DNA of 64,000 nucleotides from Roseiarcus sp963767245 (GTDB lineage: Bacteria; Pseudomonadota; Alphaproteobacteria; Rhizobiales; Beijerinckiaceae): contig CAVYDG010000009.1 in the NCBI GenBank assembly GCA_963767245.1, positions 1-64,000 of the forward strand, given 5' to 3'. The translations under genes and the position numbers were made by a program. Under the pieces are notes generated by a model, which saw nothing but the letters and a program-made list of their open reading frames with translations, did no database searches and had not been told where the DNA came from. Of this stretch, positions 17,205 to 25,815 are shown one piece after another. The stretch's first letter is position 1; each line of letters opens with the position of its first letter.

Positions 17205-19414
17205 TCATGAGGTTCGATCGAAGAGTTCGGGTTGCCGGGCTATCGCTTTGATACGGAGTCCTTTTTGCTTTCCGCGCATGACATGGACGGCGTCGAGTTC
17301 GCCGCGCTTGACACGCTGCAACACGGTTTGGCGTGAGACGCCGAGCGCCTTCATCGCCTCGCGCATGGGGATGAAGCTCTCACCAGCGTCGTTATTGAAG
17401 CGGGCCATGACCTCTTCGTCCAACCGGATGCGCCACGGGGCGCCGGGGTCAGCTGCTCGCCCGGGATGATCCCGGCGTTGAGCAAGCGATGGAGGGTCGA
17501 GGGGGCGACGCCGAGTACGGCCGCCGCCTTCTTGATGGTCAGCAACTCGCCCTCGGCGTGCGTCATTCTCGGCTCGAAGCAGGGGATATCCCAGTGCCGA
17601 CGGAGACTTGCGACGCGGCCCGCCTCGAAGCGATGGCCATACGCCGTGGTGCGCCCCTGGCGATTGAGGATGCCGGCGATCACGGCGTCGGGATAGAGGG
17701 CTGCCAGCCGGCGCACGAGCGTGATCGTATCCTCGTCGGTGCGTATGGTGGCCGGGCGTGAGCGCGGCAGCGCCAGATCAATCTCGGCGAGTGCGCCGCC
17801 CTTCCATCGCAGGGTGAGGCGCGCCGTGGCTTTGTCGCGCTCGACCTTGACGATGATTTCCTCGAGCAGCGTCCGCAGCAGCTCCTTCCGGTCGCGCGGC
17901 GTCGTGGTCGCGGCGTGCCACACGGTGGTCAGATCGGCTCCGAGCGCGAGCAGACGACTGCGCTCGTCCTGGGAGAGCGCCCATGGACGCGCCTCTTCGC
18001 GGCGCGAAAGCTCGGCCTTGGCGGCCTCGAGCGCGCTCAGCCGCTCCTCCCATTCGCGCTCGAGGCCGCGAGCGACCAGGCGGTTGTCTGGATCGACGGC
18101 GCGGTAGCGGCGCTCGGCGCGGCTCGCTTCGTAGCTTGCCCGCTCGACGCCGAGACGCCACTGCCTGAGCGAGGTCTCGCGATCGGCCTCGAGCCGCTCC
18201 GCAGCGGCGACGGTCGCGGCGAGCTTCGCCGGCTCGAGGGCGGCGAGGAAGGCCTGCGTGACGGCCTCGTCGATCTGGACGCCGCCGACATTGAGGCAAT
18301 AGACGCCGCGGCCCTCGACCAGGATCTTGCCAGGGCAATGATACCCCGGCGCGGAACTGCGTCCCCGATAGTGTGTGTGCAAGCGGCGTCCGCAGCGCCC
18401 GCAGGCGGCAAGGCCTTGCAGCAGAGCACTCCCTTCCCTCACGGCGCCGCCCGCCTTGTGCGGTCCGGGTCGGGTATTCTGGGCGATGCGATCCTGGTTG
18501 GCCTCATAGGTCCGCCAATCGATGAATCCCGGATGATGGTCCGGAATCAGCACCTGCCACTCGGTGCGAGGCAGTTTTCGGACGCGCTTTCCGCGGACGC
18601 CGGATGCATTCAGCGTCGTCTCCCGACGGGATTTGCCATAAGCGTAGGCGCCGGCATAGGCGGGATTTGTCAGAACGTGGTGGATGGCGGTGTAGCTGGC
18701 CTCGACCCATCGGATCCCCGCGCCCTGATGCATCTGCAGAGGGAACGTGAGCCCTTCGGAACGAAACCATAGCCAGACGCGGCGCGCCGAGCCCGTCTCG
18801 GTGAAGCGCGCAAAGACATTGCGGATGGCGGCGACCACGGCCTCGTCGGGGTGGAAACGGACCTCGCCATCGGCTTCGCCCCAGACAAAGCCGACCGGCA
18901 ATCCTCGGCGCAGTTCACCGCGCGCCGCCTTGTTGCGAATGCCGCCGTTGAGGCGGGCCCGCAGGACATGCAACTCGGCTTCGCTCATGGCGCCCTTGAG
19001 CCCGAGGAGGAGGCGATCGTTGAAAAGGGCGGGATGATAGATGCCGTCGGCGTCGCCGATCAGCGTATCGGTGAGGCCGCCCAACTCGATGAGGCGATGC
19101 CAATCGGCGTTGTTACGCGCTAGGCGCGAGACCTCAAGCCCGAGCACGAGGCCAACGTGGGCTAGCGCGACTTCGGCGGTTAGCCGGGCGAACCCCGATC
19201 GCGCGACAAAGCCGGAGCCGGAGAGCCCGAGATCCTCATCGATGACGACGATGCGATCGGCGGGCCAGCCGAGCTCCCGGGCCTTGGCGGCGAGCGCATA
19301 TTGTCGATCGGTCAACTCGCGATTGTTCTCCACCTGTGCGGCGCTGGACTGGCGCAGGTAGACGATCGCCTGACGCGAAAGATGGTTGGCCGTGATCTTG
19401 GCGCGCTCATTCAT
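17205..19414 (-). pseudogene. Large serine recombinase, C-terminal frameshift
   Basis: A resolvase-type site-specific recombinase of about 736 codons from ATG 19414, preceded by GGGAGGG. The catalytic domain has YLRQSSAAQV (nucleophilic Ser) and VLGLEVSRLARN. The recombinase domain then carries NPAYAGAYAYGKSRRE, and a zinc ribbon follows (LAACGRCGRRLHTHY, then GYHCPGK). A long coiled coil and a helix-turn-helix (LTIKKAAAVLGVAPSTLHRL) come next. Near 17440 a GGGCGCC run has lost a base. The last 75 or so residues, including a second helix-turn-helix (MREAMKALGVSRQTVLQRVK), are therefore in another frame. If real, the lesion removes only the tail, so catalysis might survive. Confidence 0.85.
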
Positions 19415-19589
19415 CGCTTCCCTCCCTCTTCGATCTGGCCGAGAGCATGCGGGCGATGAGACGGGCGAGAATCTCGAGCGCAGCGACCCGAGAGGCTTCG
19501 TCGAGTTGCCGCCACGCCGTCGACGGCGCTGCCGGAGAGGGGTTCGGGGCAAGATTGGGTGGATCGAGGAAGGCCAGGTTCAATTGCAT
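19407..19589 (-). CDS. 60-aa protein preceding the serine recombinase
   Basis: A short protein (MQLNLAFLDPPNLAPNPSP...) ending in a helical LDEASRVAALEILARLIARM segment. It has an excellent ribosome binding site (AAGGAGAG, 9 bases upstream) and its 3' end overlaps the recombinase start by 8 bases, so the two are coupled. Similar short helical ORFs accompany this type of recombinase in related elements (family recollection). Function unknown; a recombination directionality or partner role is only a guess. Confidence 0.6.
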   Translation of the reverse strand: MQLNLAFLDPPNLAPNPSPAAPSTAWRQLDEASRVAALEILARLIARMLSARSKREGSDE

Positions 19590-19887
19590 GACCGCTCTCC
19601 TTTCGGGGCGCCAACTCGACGTGTCGGCGGCTCAGAGCGTCGATGACCTTGCGCAGGTGAAGCAAATCCCCGAGGCTGCCCAGATCGTGGTCGGCATCGC
19701 CGACATCGTCCGCCGGCGTTCGGTCGGCCTGCTCGGGGCGCCAATCGGTCCAGTCGGCCGGAATGAGTGACCGGCTGCCATCCGGCAGGACCGCCAAAAC
19801 GAAAAGGACGCCGCGCCGCCGGATGCTGCTGATCGCGGCCAGCGATTGACTTTCGAAGGCGTGGCGCTCGCGGGTGATCGTCACCAA
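19411..19887 (-). CDS. DUF5372-like protein of the recombinase element
   Basis: Starts at GTG 19887 and reads VTITRERHAFESQSLAAISS, then RRRGVLFVLAVLPDGSRSLI and WTDWRP. This resembles the small DUF5372 proteins found upstream of such recombinases. The open frame runs on for 158 codons, overlapping the 60-aa gene in another frame. The conserved part is only the first 95 or so residues, so the true stop may have been lost or the tail may be accidental. Function unknown. Confidence 0.5.
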   Translation of the reverse strand: MVTITRERHAFESQSLAAISSIRRRGVLFVLAVLPDGSRSLIPADWTDWRPEQADRTPADDVGDADHDLGSLGDLLHLRKVIDALSRRHVELAPRKESGHAIEPGLPRSTQSCPEPLSGSAVDGVAATRRSLSGRCARDSRPSHRPHALGQIEEGGKR

Positions 19888-19926
19888 TCCGGAACATCAC
19901 GACGATGGGTAGTCTGTGGCCGCTTC

Positions 19927-20740
19927 CTTCGACACCATCGACCACGCGAAACTCCGAAGATTCCTCGACCAGCGAGTGATGGACGGCGTCGTCCGAAAGA
20001 TGATCGACAAATGGTTGAAGGCGGGGGCGCTCGACAAGGGCGTTCTCACGCGCACGACGGGCGGCACGCCCCAAGGCGGCGTGATCTCGCCGCTGCTCTC
20101 GAACATCTACCTGCACTACGTGCTGGATGAATGGTTCGAGGTGACGGCAGAGCCGAAGCTGAAAGGCCGGTGCCAACTGGTTCGCTATGCTGACGACGCG
20201 GTGATAGCCTTAGAGGACTTCCGGTCCGGCAAGCGGTTGCTTGCCGTGCTGGGTAAGCGGCTTGAGCGGTTCGGGCTCACGCTCCATCCGACCAAGACCC
20301 GCTTCGTAGACTTCCGGTTCAAACGCCCGCAAGGGCAACATCCCGCGGCAAACGGGACGACCTTCGACTTTCTCGGCTTCACCCATGTTTGGGGAACATC
20401 CTGGAAGGGCAAGGCCGTCGTGCGCCAGATAACGGCGAAAGACCGTTACAAGCGCGCCCTCGCGGCCGTGACGGAATGGTGTCGGCGCAATTTGCACCGG
20501 CCCTTCCGCGAACAGCACGCCCGCCTGTCGCGAATGATCCGGGGGCACTGCGCCTACTATGGCGTCTCGGGAAACAGCAAGCGACTACGTTGGTATCACC
20601 ACCAGGTCGTGCATATCTGGAGAAAATGGCTTGCCCGTCGCGGCCGCCACAGCAAGCTGTCGTGGTCGCGCTTCCATGCCATGCTCGCGCGACACCCCCT
20701 GCCGTCTCCATTGCTCGTTCATCGGTACGACGCCACCTGA
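19927..20740 (+). pseudogene. ltrA: Group II intron reverse transcriptase/maturase, C-terminal part
   Basis: Continues the maturase from FDTIDHAKLRRFLDQRV. It contains the palm motif LVRYADDAVIA (YADD catalytic Asp pair), TGGTPQGGVISPLLSN, the thumb, and the GIIM maturase domain (REQHARLSRMIRGHCAYYG). There is no endonuclease (HNH) domain at the C-terminus, as in several proteobacterial intron classes. It cannot be translated as one protein with the N-terminal part because of the 2.75-kb insert. Confidence 0.88.
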
Positions 20741-20757
20741 GCGAACCTTGCGCGTGA

Positions 20758-20830
20758 AGAACCGGATGCGGGTAATCCGCTCGTCCGGGTCTGTGAGGGG
20801 CGGGGCTGGCGACATCCCCGCCTACTCGGC
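20758..20830 (+). ncRNA. Group II intron domains V and VI
   Basis: Domain V: ACCGGA pairs with TCCGGGT around an inner GCGG/CCGC hairpin with a GTAA tetraloop (about 20761-20792). Domain VI: GCGGGG pairs with CCCCGC (about 20800-20822), followed by the terminal CTACTCGGC. These are the ribozyme's catalytic hairpin and branch-point hairpin, and they fix the 3' splice boundary at 20830/20831. Confidence 0.75.
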
Positions 20831-21594
20831 ATGCATCCAGCGCGCGATCAACAGGGCCTGGCGTTCCAGGACGGCCTGAAGCAGCGCCAATCGGGGCCTC
20901 TCGGCGTCGCGGGCCTCGGGGAAGTGACGATCAATGACGTAGTCGGAAAGACGTTCGACGGCTTCCTGGTCGCCGCGCGCGGCGAAATATTGGAAGGTTC
21001 CGACCCGGATGTGGCTGGATGCGACGCGGGTCAGCACAGCTCCGGGCAACTGGCGGTCGCGATAAACACGTTCGCCGGTCGAGACAGCCGCGAGCGCCCG
21101 AGTGGTCGGAATTCCGAGCGCATGCATCGCTTCGCTGACGAGATATTCGCGCAGGACCGGCCCCAATGCGGCGCGGCCGTCTCCGCGCCGCGAGAACGGC
21201 GTTCTGCCCGCGCCCTTCAATTGGACATCGCGCCGCTCGCCGTTGCGGTCCAGGACCTCGCCGAGGAGGATAGCGCGGCCGTCGCCAAGCTGAGGAACAA
21301 AATTGCCGAATTGATGCCCGGCGTAGGCCATCGCGATCGGCTCTGCGCCAGGCGGCGTGACGTTGCCGGCAAACACGGCCGCCAGCTCGTCCGGTTCGAG
21401 GCCTTTCGCATTGACCCCCAGTTCCGAAGCGAGCGAGACGTTGAACTTGATCAGGCGGGGCTTCGTCGCCGGCGTGGGAGCGAGCCGCGCGAAAAAACGC
21501 TCCGGCAGCGCGCGTAGCTGTTGGAGAAGGCAGCGATCGGGCGGCCCGTGCGTTCGACGGTCGGCGGCTTCTCCATCGAGTCAGTCGGCGGCAT
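20831..21594 (-). pseudogene. selO: Protein AMPylase SelO (YdiU), N-terminal stump
   Basis: SelO transfers AMP to target proteins using an inverted kinase fold. The minus strand reads from ATG 21594 into AAFSNSYAR. It then needs a one-base correction near 21520 (CGCCTG has become CGCTG) to continue LPERFFARLAPTP. From there it runs through IAMAYAGHQFGNFVPQLGDG, VQLKGAGRTPFSRRGDG and REYLVSEAMHALGIPTTRAL to ALLIARWMH. The next residues in intact SelO, VGFIHGVMNTDN with the catalytic Asp, are absent because the group II intron 3' end begins exactly after the RWMH codons. The last two-thirds of the gene is not in the window. Confidence 0.9.
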
Positions 21595-21623
21595 GCGTCG
21601 CAATATTCCTCTTTGAATGCGCG

Positions 21624-21968
21624 TTATCGATAGCGCCGCATCGATCGGTCGATCTCGCAGGCCCACGCTTCGATGCCGCCGTCGAGGTTGACGGCATTTC
21701 TGAAGCCGGCGTCTCGTAGAAAGTCGACGACCATCTGACTGCGCGCGCCGTGATGGCAAAGCACCACCAAGAGTTGAATTCGTCGGCAGGTCATCGACGC
21801 GCGCTGGGATCTCCGCCATCGGAATATGCAGGGCGCCTTTTAGCTCAGATATCAAGCAAACTCTACCCTCTCGCACATCGAGAACCACATGCTCCCCCCC
21901 GTGGACCGCATATCCGCAAGCTCTTGAACAGAGATTGCATCTGATCCTCTGAGAGATTCCTCGGACAA
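21624..21968 (-). pseudogene. Rhodanese-domain sulfurtransferase, frameshifted
   Basis: From a TTG start at 21968 (GGGAGG 8 bases upstream) the frame reads SDAISVQELADMRSTGGEH, then VVLDVREGRVC and GALHIPMAEIPARVDDLP. Near 21775 it must shift by one base to continue LLVVLCHHGARSQMVVDFL (active-site Cys in CHHGARS), DAGFRNAVNLDGGIEAW and the stop at 21624. Single-domain rhodanese of about 114 codons. It lies 29 bases upstream of selO on the same strand and was probably in an operon with it. Confidence 0.75.
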
Positions 21969-22121
21969 AGCGTCGTTCCTCCCTGACTCAAACTACGACT
22001 GAAGATAGGTCCGACTGGTAGCCGGACAAGAAAACATCGAAGCGCTTCGAGGGGTTCAAATTTGTTGGCGACGACAGCACTCCTCCAGCGGCAGGATCGC
22101 GAACGCCGCTCGTCTCGACTT

Positions 22122-22331
22122 TCAGACCGGCTTCAAATTGTCCGCCGAGGATTTGCCGGTGCGCTTGTCGGGGACGATCTCGTAGGCGATTTTCTGCCCT
22201 TCATTCAAGTCACGAATTCCAGCCCGTTCGACCGCGCTGATATGGACGAAAACATCGGGACCCCCCGCGTCGGGCTGAATGAACCCGAAGCCTTTCGTCG
22301 CATTGAACCATTTCACCGTACCCGTCGCCAT
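22122..22331 (-). CDS. cspA: Cold-shock protein (CspA family)
   Basis: A 69-aa nucleic-acid chaperone with the cold-shock OB fold. It carries the RNP1-like motif KGFGFIQPD and the RNP2-like motif VFVHISAV. It binds single-stranded RNA/DNA and aids translation at low temperature or in stationary phase. ATG 22331 gives MATGTVKWFNATKGFGF, the canonical start, with AGAGGAG 9 bases upstream. The longer frame upstream is not protein-like. Which csp paralogue this is cannot be decided from the sequence. Confidence 0.93.
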   Translation of the reverse strand: MATGTVKWFNATKGFGFIQPDAGGPDVFVHISAVERAGIRDLNEGQKIAYEIVPDKRTGKSSADNLKPV

Positions 22332-22446
22332 TGTGACGCTCCTCTCGGATAGACCCACGAACCTAGCTGAGCCGCCACTCATTGCAAGGCGCCAGCCCTT
22401 GGCGATTGTCGCTGTCGTAGCTTCGCGCGCTACCGGTCGCCTGCGC

Positions 22447-22710
22447 TCACGCGCGGAGCTGGTATCCGCGGCTCCTCTTGCGATCGAGCCATTTTTTGAG
22501 CTCGATCTGCGCGATCGGCCGGGACGGGTGCAGGTCGATCCGGTGACGCCCCGCGCTCCCGATGCGGCCCCACCGGCGCACAAGCGCCAGATCCTCAAAG
22601 AGCGTTGGTTCGATCGAGAGCACGTAGAATCGGGCCATGTTCTTGGCGCGGTCGACCCGTTCGAGTACGAGAACTTGAAGAAGGGTCGGGTTGTCCGCGT
22701 CCGTGGCCAT
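22447..22710 (-). CDS. WGR-domain protein
   Basis: An 87-aa single-domain protein. It contains RFYVLSIEPTLFEDLALV, RRWGRIGSAGRHRIDLH (the WGR motif) and a basic C-terminus (ELKKWLDRKRSRGYQLR). WGR domains bind nucleic acid ends in PARP, MolR and ligase-associated proteins; stand-alone versions like this are common in rhizobia and of unknown role. No frameshift is visible. It is transcribed toward the cold-shock gene but separated by 115 bases, so it is probably independent. Confidence 0.85.
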   Translation of the reverse strand: MATDADNPTLLQVLVLERVDRAKNMARFYVLSIEPTLFEDLALVRRWGRIGSAGRHRIDLHPSRPIAQIELKKWLDRKRSRGYQLRA

Positions 22711-22977
22711 GGACCAAACCTAAGACGCAAGAACTTCCTCGCGTCCAACGAATGATCGGAATCGGTTGCATCGCTCCAATTCAGACTTCGAAATCAATTC
22801 CAGGTCAGCGCGGCCTCGGAACGCGGCGGCATGGCGAGCGAGTCCATGAAGTCACAGAGTGCTCACTTCAGCGCGTCGGACCATTCTTCGCCGGCCGTAA
22901 CGATACGACTGTCTTGCACTGTGTACGTCGCATGGAAGATCGTGCAGCTCGGGATCCCGAGTTCCTCGCCTATATGG

Positions 22978-24430
22978 CTACGGCGTTCACACAATCGAGT
23001 CGTTTTCGACTGGCATATGGTTTGGGCTTCTGATTCAACGCCTGTTCGGTTTTCGGGAGGCGTTGATGGGCGATGGTTTCTGCGGCGATATTCGAGTTTC
23101 TCGCCGATTTGAACGGATCCTCGAGGACATCGCCGGTTCTGGCGCGCTGGTGGTTCGCAAGTTTGGCCGGGATCGCGCGGGGGAGATAGCGGCCCATCGC
23201 TTTCTCGGATCGGAGCAGGCGACCCCGCAAGCGATCACGGAGGAGGCCGCCCAACGCACGGCGCAGGCTTGCCGGGGTCGGCGCGTTGTCGTGGCGCAGG
23301 ACACGACCGAGATCAATTTCGCCGGGCGCGACAAGGGGCGGAAGCTGGGGCTGGGCGGCGACGGGACAAGTCTCGGCTTCTTCATTCATTTGCTTGTCGC
23401 CGTCGACGCCGACGATGAAGCGCTTCTGGGCGTAGTGGGGGCGAAGATTTGGACCCGCGCGCTCGGCGAAGTGAAGACGCATCGCCACAAGCGGAGCCTC
23501 AAGGACAAGGAATCCGTGCGCTGGGTCGATGCGGCGCAGAGCGCGGCTCAACGGCTCGCCGACGCCGCCAGCATCGTTGTTGTCGGCGACCGCGAGAATG
23601 ACATCTACCAGGCCTTCATCCGAAAGCCGGGCGACGTCGATCTCATCACGCGGGCGCGCGGCGACCGCAAGTTGGCCGGAGGCGGCCTCCTGTTTGCCAC
23701 AGCCGACGGTTTTCCGACGGCGCTCGAGATCGATGTGGCGGCCGCCCCACGCCAGCCGCGCGCGCCGGATGCGCGCGTTCGAACGGCCCGCGTGGCCGTT
23801 TCGTTCGGCAAGGCGACAATCGCCAGACCCAAGACCGGACAGGCCGCCGGCGATCCCGAAGCCTGCGAGATCAACGTCGTTGTGGCGCGCGAAAGGGACG
23901 TTCCTTTGGGGACCACGCCGCTGATGTGGCGGCTTTTGACGACCTTGCCGGTTGAGACCGCCGAGGACGCTCGGGAAATCATTCGCCTCTATCGTCTGCG
24001 CTGGCGCATCGAAGAGGTCTTCCGCGTGCTTAAACGCGACGGCTTGGCTCTGGAAGAGACGCAGGTCGAGAGCGCGCGGCGCCTGTTCAACCTCGCTGCC
24101 CTCGCCGTGGTCGCAGCGGCGCGAATCCTTCAACTCACCGACGCCCGGGACGCGGGCTCCCGCCCCGCAACCGACGTGATCGACGAAAGCGCGGTCGAAG
24201 CCGCCGCCGCCATCGGCGGCGCCTTGGAAGGAAAAACAATGCGGCAGAAGAACCCACACCCGCGCGGCTCCCTCTCTTGGCTCGCATGGATCACCGCCCG
24301 CCTCGGCGGCTGGAACGCCTATTACAAGCCGCCCGGACCCAAAACCATGGCCGATGGTTGGCGTCGCCTCGCCGCCATGCTCGACGGTTATGCAATCGCC
24401 CACGGCAAATCGCTTGTGTGAATCCCGTAG
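22978..24430 (+). mobile_element. IS4-family (IS50-like) insertion sequence
   Basis: An intact 1453-bp element. Terminal inverted repeats are CTACGGCGTTCACACAA at 22978 and the complement of CTACGGGATTCACACAA ending at 24430. A perfect 9-bp duplication CCTATATGG flanks it (22969-22977 and 24431-24439). A 9-bp duplication is the hallmark of the IS50/Tn5 branch. The identical duplication and intact gene suggest recent insertion. Confidence 0.93.
23066..24421 (+). CDS. IS4-family transposase (Tn5-like)
   Basis: A 451-aa DDE transposase. Asp 1 is in VVVAQDTTEINFAG, Asp 2 in VVVGDRENDIYQ, and the YREK-type motif with the Glu is in YRLRWRIEEVFRVLKRDG. These match the Tn5 Tnp arrangement. ATG 23066 follows GGGAGG by 7 bases. 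The C-terminus ends 9 bases before the element's right end, as in IS50. No lesions seen. Confidence 0.93.
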   Translation: MGDGFCGDIRVSRRFERILEDIAGSGALVVRKFGRDRAGEIAAHRFLGSEQATPQAITEEAAQRTAQACRGRRVVVAQDTTEINFAGRDKGRKLGLGGDGTSLGFFIHLLVAVDADDEALLGVVGAKIWTRALGEVKTHRHKRSLKDKESVRWVDAAQSAAQRLADAASIVVVGDRENDIYQAFIRKPGDVDLITRARGDRKLAGGGLLFATADGFPTALEIDVAAAPRQPRAPDARVRTARVAVSFGKATIARPKTGQAAGDPEACEINVVVARERDVPLGTTPLMWRLLTTLPVETAEDAREIIRLYRLRWRIEEVFRVLKRDGLALEETQVESARRLFNLAALAVVAAARILQLTDARDAGSRPATDVIDESAVEAAAAIGGALEGKTMRQKNPHPRGSLSWLAWITARLGGWNAYYKPPGPKTMADGWRRLAAMLDGYAIAHGKSLV

Positions 24431-24858
24431 CCTATATGGCCAGCATCAAGCAGGCCCGCCCAGTAGGTGGCCTTCCGCCGCCCTCTAAAACCCGGGCGCC
24501 CCACGCCGGGGTAGTTGTTTTCTCCCCGGGCGCATCCGCGGCCGTCCGCGAATGTTTCGCTCGCACGCCGACGAAAGTCATAGCCGCCGGTCCGTTGGCG
24601 ACCGCTTGGCGTCGAGCCCCTCGACATGGGCCCAATTTCTTGTTCGCGCCGTCGCGGCTGAGCCTTCGTGTGAGAAGCGAAGGAGAGGGGGATGGCTACC
24701 GCTGGCGCCGGCCGCGCCGCCAAGGGTGCGTCGCAGGCTCCCGCGCGTTCCGCGCGCCCTTGCAGCGCGACCGCCTCGCGGTCGGCGGACAGGGCAGGGG
24801 CGAAGCCAAGCCCAAGGCCATTGAGCCCAGCTCCTGCGCTCAAACGCGAGGAGCGGAC
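24431..24858. other. Long leader region upstream of the Toprim gene
   Basis: No convincing gene. The plus-strand frame is open but Arg/Pro-rich. The stretch begins with the IS target duplication and contains the stem-loop leader described separately. A purine-rich AGAAGCGAAGGAGAGGGG lies about 40 bases ahead of the stem. Confidence 0.4.
24716..24764 (+). promoter_or_regulatory. Stem-loop leader A (Toprim gene)
   Basis: GCCAAGGGTGCG (from 24719) can pair with CGCGCCCTTG ending at 24762. Inside is an inner G/C-rich hairpin CCGCGCG-TT-CCGCGCG. The element ends 95 bases before the Toprim-gene ATG. It resembles leaders upstream of ardC (28689-28750) and the parB-like gene (35575-35645). Confidence 0.5.
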
Positions 24859-25815
24859 ATGACCGGACACGACCCTGAAATCGATGAACTGCGCCATAAG
24901 GTGCATTGCGCCGTGGTGCTCGAGCGAACCCCGCCGCCTTGGAAACTGGATCGGAAGGAGAGCACGAAACTCAGCCTGAAGTACCGGCGAGGCAAAGGCG
25001 AAATCCTGATCGTCAGCCATGCCGGACGCGGGTGGTGGGATCCAACCAGCGACGCCAAAGGCGACGTCTTCGGACTGGTGCAGAGGCTCGAGCCAGGCCT
25101 GAGCTTCGGCCACATCCGCAAGCGCCTGCGCGAATTCGCAGGATTGTCGCCGCGCTTCCCACCAGTCGACAGGGCAGGGGGCCGAAATAACCCGGACAGG
25201 CCCGTCGCCGAACGCTGGGCCGAGCGAAAGGCTGTTTGGCCCAATTCTCCTACCTGGCGCTATCTGGTGCGAAAGAGGTGGCTCCCCTACGCGATCATCG
25301 AGGCTGCCTCGGCGGCCGGCGTTCTGCGGGAGGGGCCGGCCGGCAGCGCCTGGTTCGCCCATCTCGATGGTCACGGCGTTGTCTCCCACGTCGATGTGCG
25401 CGGACCGACCTACAAAGGTTCGCTGACGGGCGGAGCCAAATCGCTCTTCCGCCTGCCCCCGAAGGGTCCACCTCTTCCGAGGCTGGTTCTCGCCGAGGCG
25501 GCGATCGACGCGCTGAGCGTCGCGGCCATCGAGAGCCTGCGCAAGGACACCCTGTATATCGCGACGGGCGGAGGCATGGGCCCGGGCACGATCGCCGCGC
25601 TCGAGGCGCTGCTCGCCAGTATCGCAATGCTCCACGGCGCGCTTCTCTGCAGCGCTGCGGACGCCAATGGACCGGGCGACCGCTTCGCAGACCGCCACCG
25701 ATCGCTTGCCGAAAGATTAAGGATCTCATTCGCGCGGCTTCGCCCTCCAATCGAGGGGGGCGACTGGAACGACGTCCTGCGCGCCCGATCCGAAACGAGT
25801 GGAGTGAAGCCATGA
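24859..25815 (+). CDS. DUF3991/Toprim-domain protein (plasmid primase-like)
   Basis: A 318-aa protein. Residues 1-120 or so contain the DUF3991-type region with GEILIVSHAGRGWWDPTSDA and GDVFGLVQRLEP, and a C-terminal Toprim fold follows (LPRLVLAEAAIDALSVAAIE, then YIATGGGMGPGTIAALEALL and SAADANGPGDRFADRH). Toprim domains chelate Mg2+ in primases, topoisomerases and nucleases. The acidic residues of LAEAAIDALS and SAADANGPGD are the likely ligands. Such proteins are typical of plasmids and integrative elements near ArdC and ParB, as here, and are presumed to act in DNA replication or processing. Start: ATG 24859 with GAGGAG 6 bases upstream; the longer open frame is not protein-like. No zinc-binding domain is visible, so primase activity is not established. 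Confidence 0.8.
   Translation: MTGHDPEIDELRHKVHCAVVLERTPPPWKLDRKESTKLSLKYRRGKGEILIVSHAGRGWWDPTSDAKGDVFGLVQRLEPGLSFGHIRKRLREFAGLSPRFPPVDRAGGRNNPDRPVAERWAERKAVWPNSPTWRYLVRKRWLPYAIIEAASAAGVLREGPAGSAWFAHLDGHGVVSHVDVRGPTYKGSLTGGAKSLFRLPPKGPPLPRLVLAEAAIDALSVAAIESLRKDTLYIATGGGMGPGTIAALEALLASIAMLHGALLCSAADANGPGDRFADRHRSLAERLRISFARLRPPIEGGDWNDVLRARSETSGVKP

Larger units (their letters stand above)
17178..19929 (-). mobile_element. Large-serine-recombinase mobile element inside the intron RT gene
   Basis: The maturase frame ends at ...AAATACTT (17177) and resumes CTTCGACACC at 19927. The 3-bp CTT is therefore shared by both junctions, as expected for insertion by a serine recombinase acting on a short core. 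The insert holds three minus-strand genes (DUF5372-like, a 60-aa protein and the recombinase). No terminal inverted repeats were seen, consistent with this mechanism. Confidence 0.75.
16073..20830 (+). mobile_element. Group II intron, interrupted by a serine-recombinase element
   Basis: A structured 580-bp 5' region is followed by an intron-encoded protein (reverse transcriptase-maturase) and a recognisable domain V/VI at the 3' end. The 3' boundary is sharp: the intron ends ...CTACTCGGC at 20830, and the selO reading frame begins at 20831. The 5' boundary is placed at about 16073 (GTAAG) on the IS66 side and is uncertain by several bases. Size without the insert is about 2.0 kb, normal for bacterial group II introns. 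The two flanks belong to different genes (IS66 tnpC and selO). Confidence 0.75.

Noticed and set aside
16655..20740. Retron or diversity-generating retroelement reading of the reverse transcriptase
   Set aside because: The protein has group II maturase features (GIIM domain) and an adjacent domain V/VI; there is no msr/msd-like or variable-repeat region.
22970..24403. 477-codon frame antisense to the IS4 transposase
   Set aside because: Begins inside the IS terminal repeat and target duplication; plainly a shadow of the transposase.
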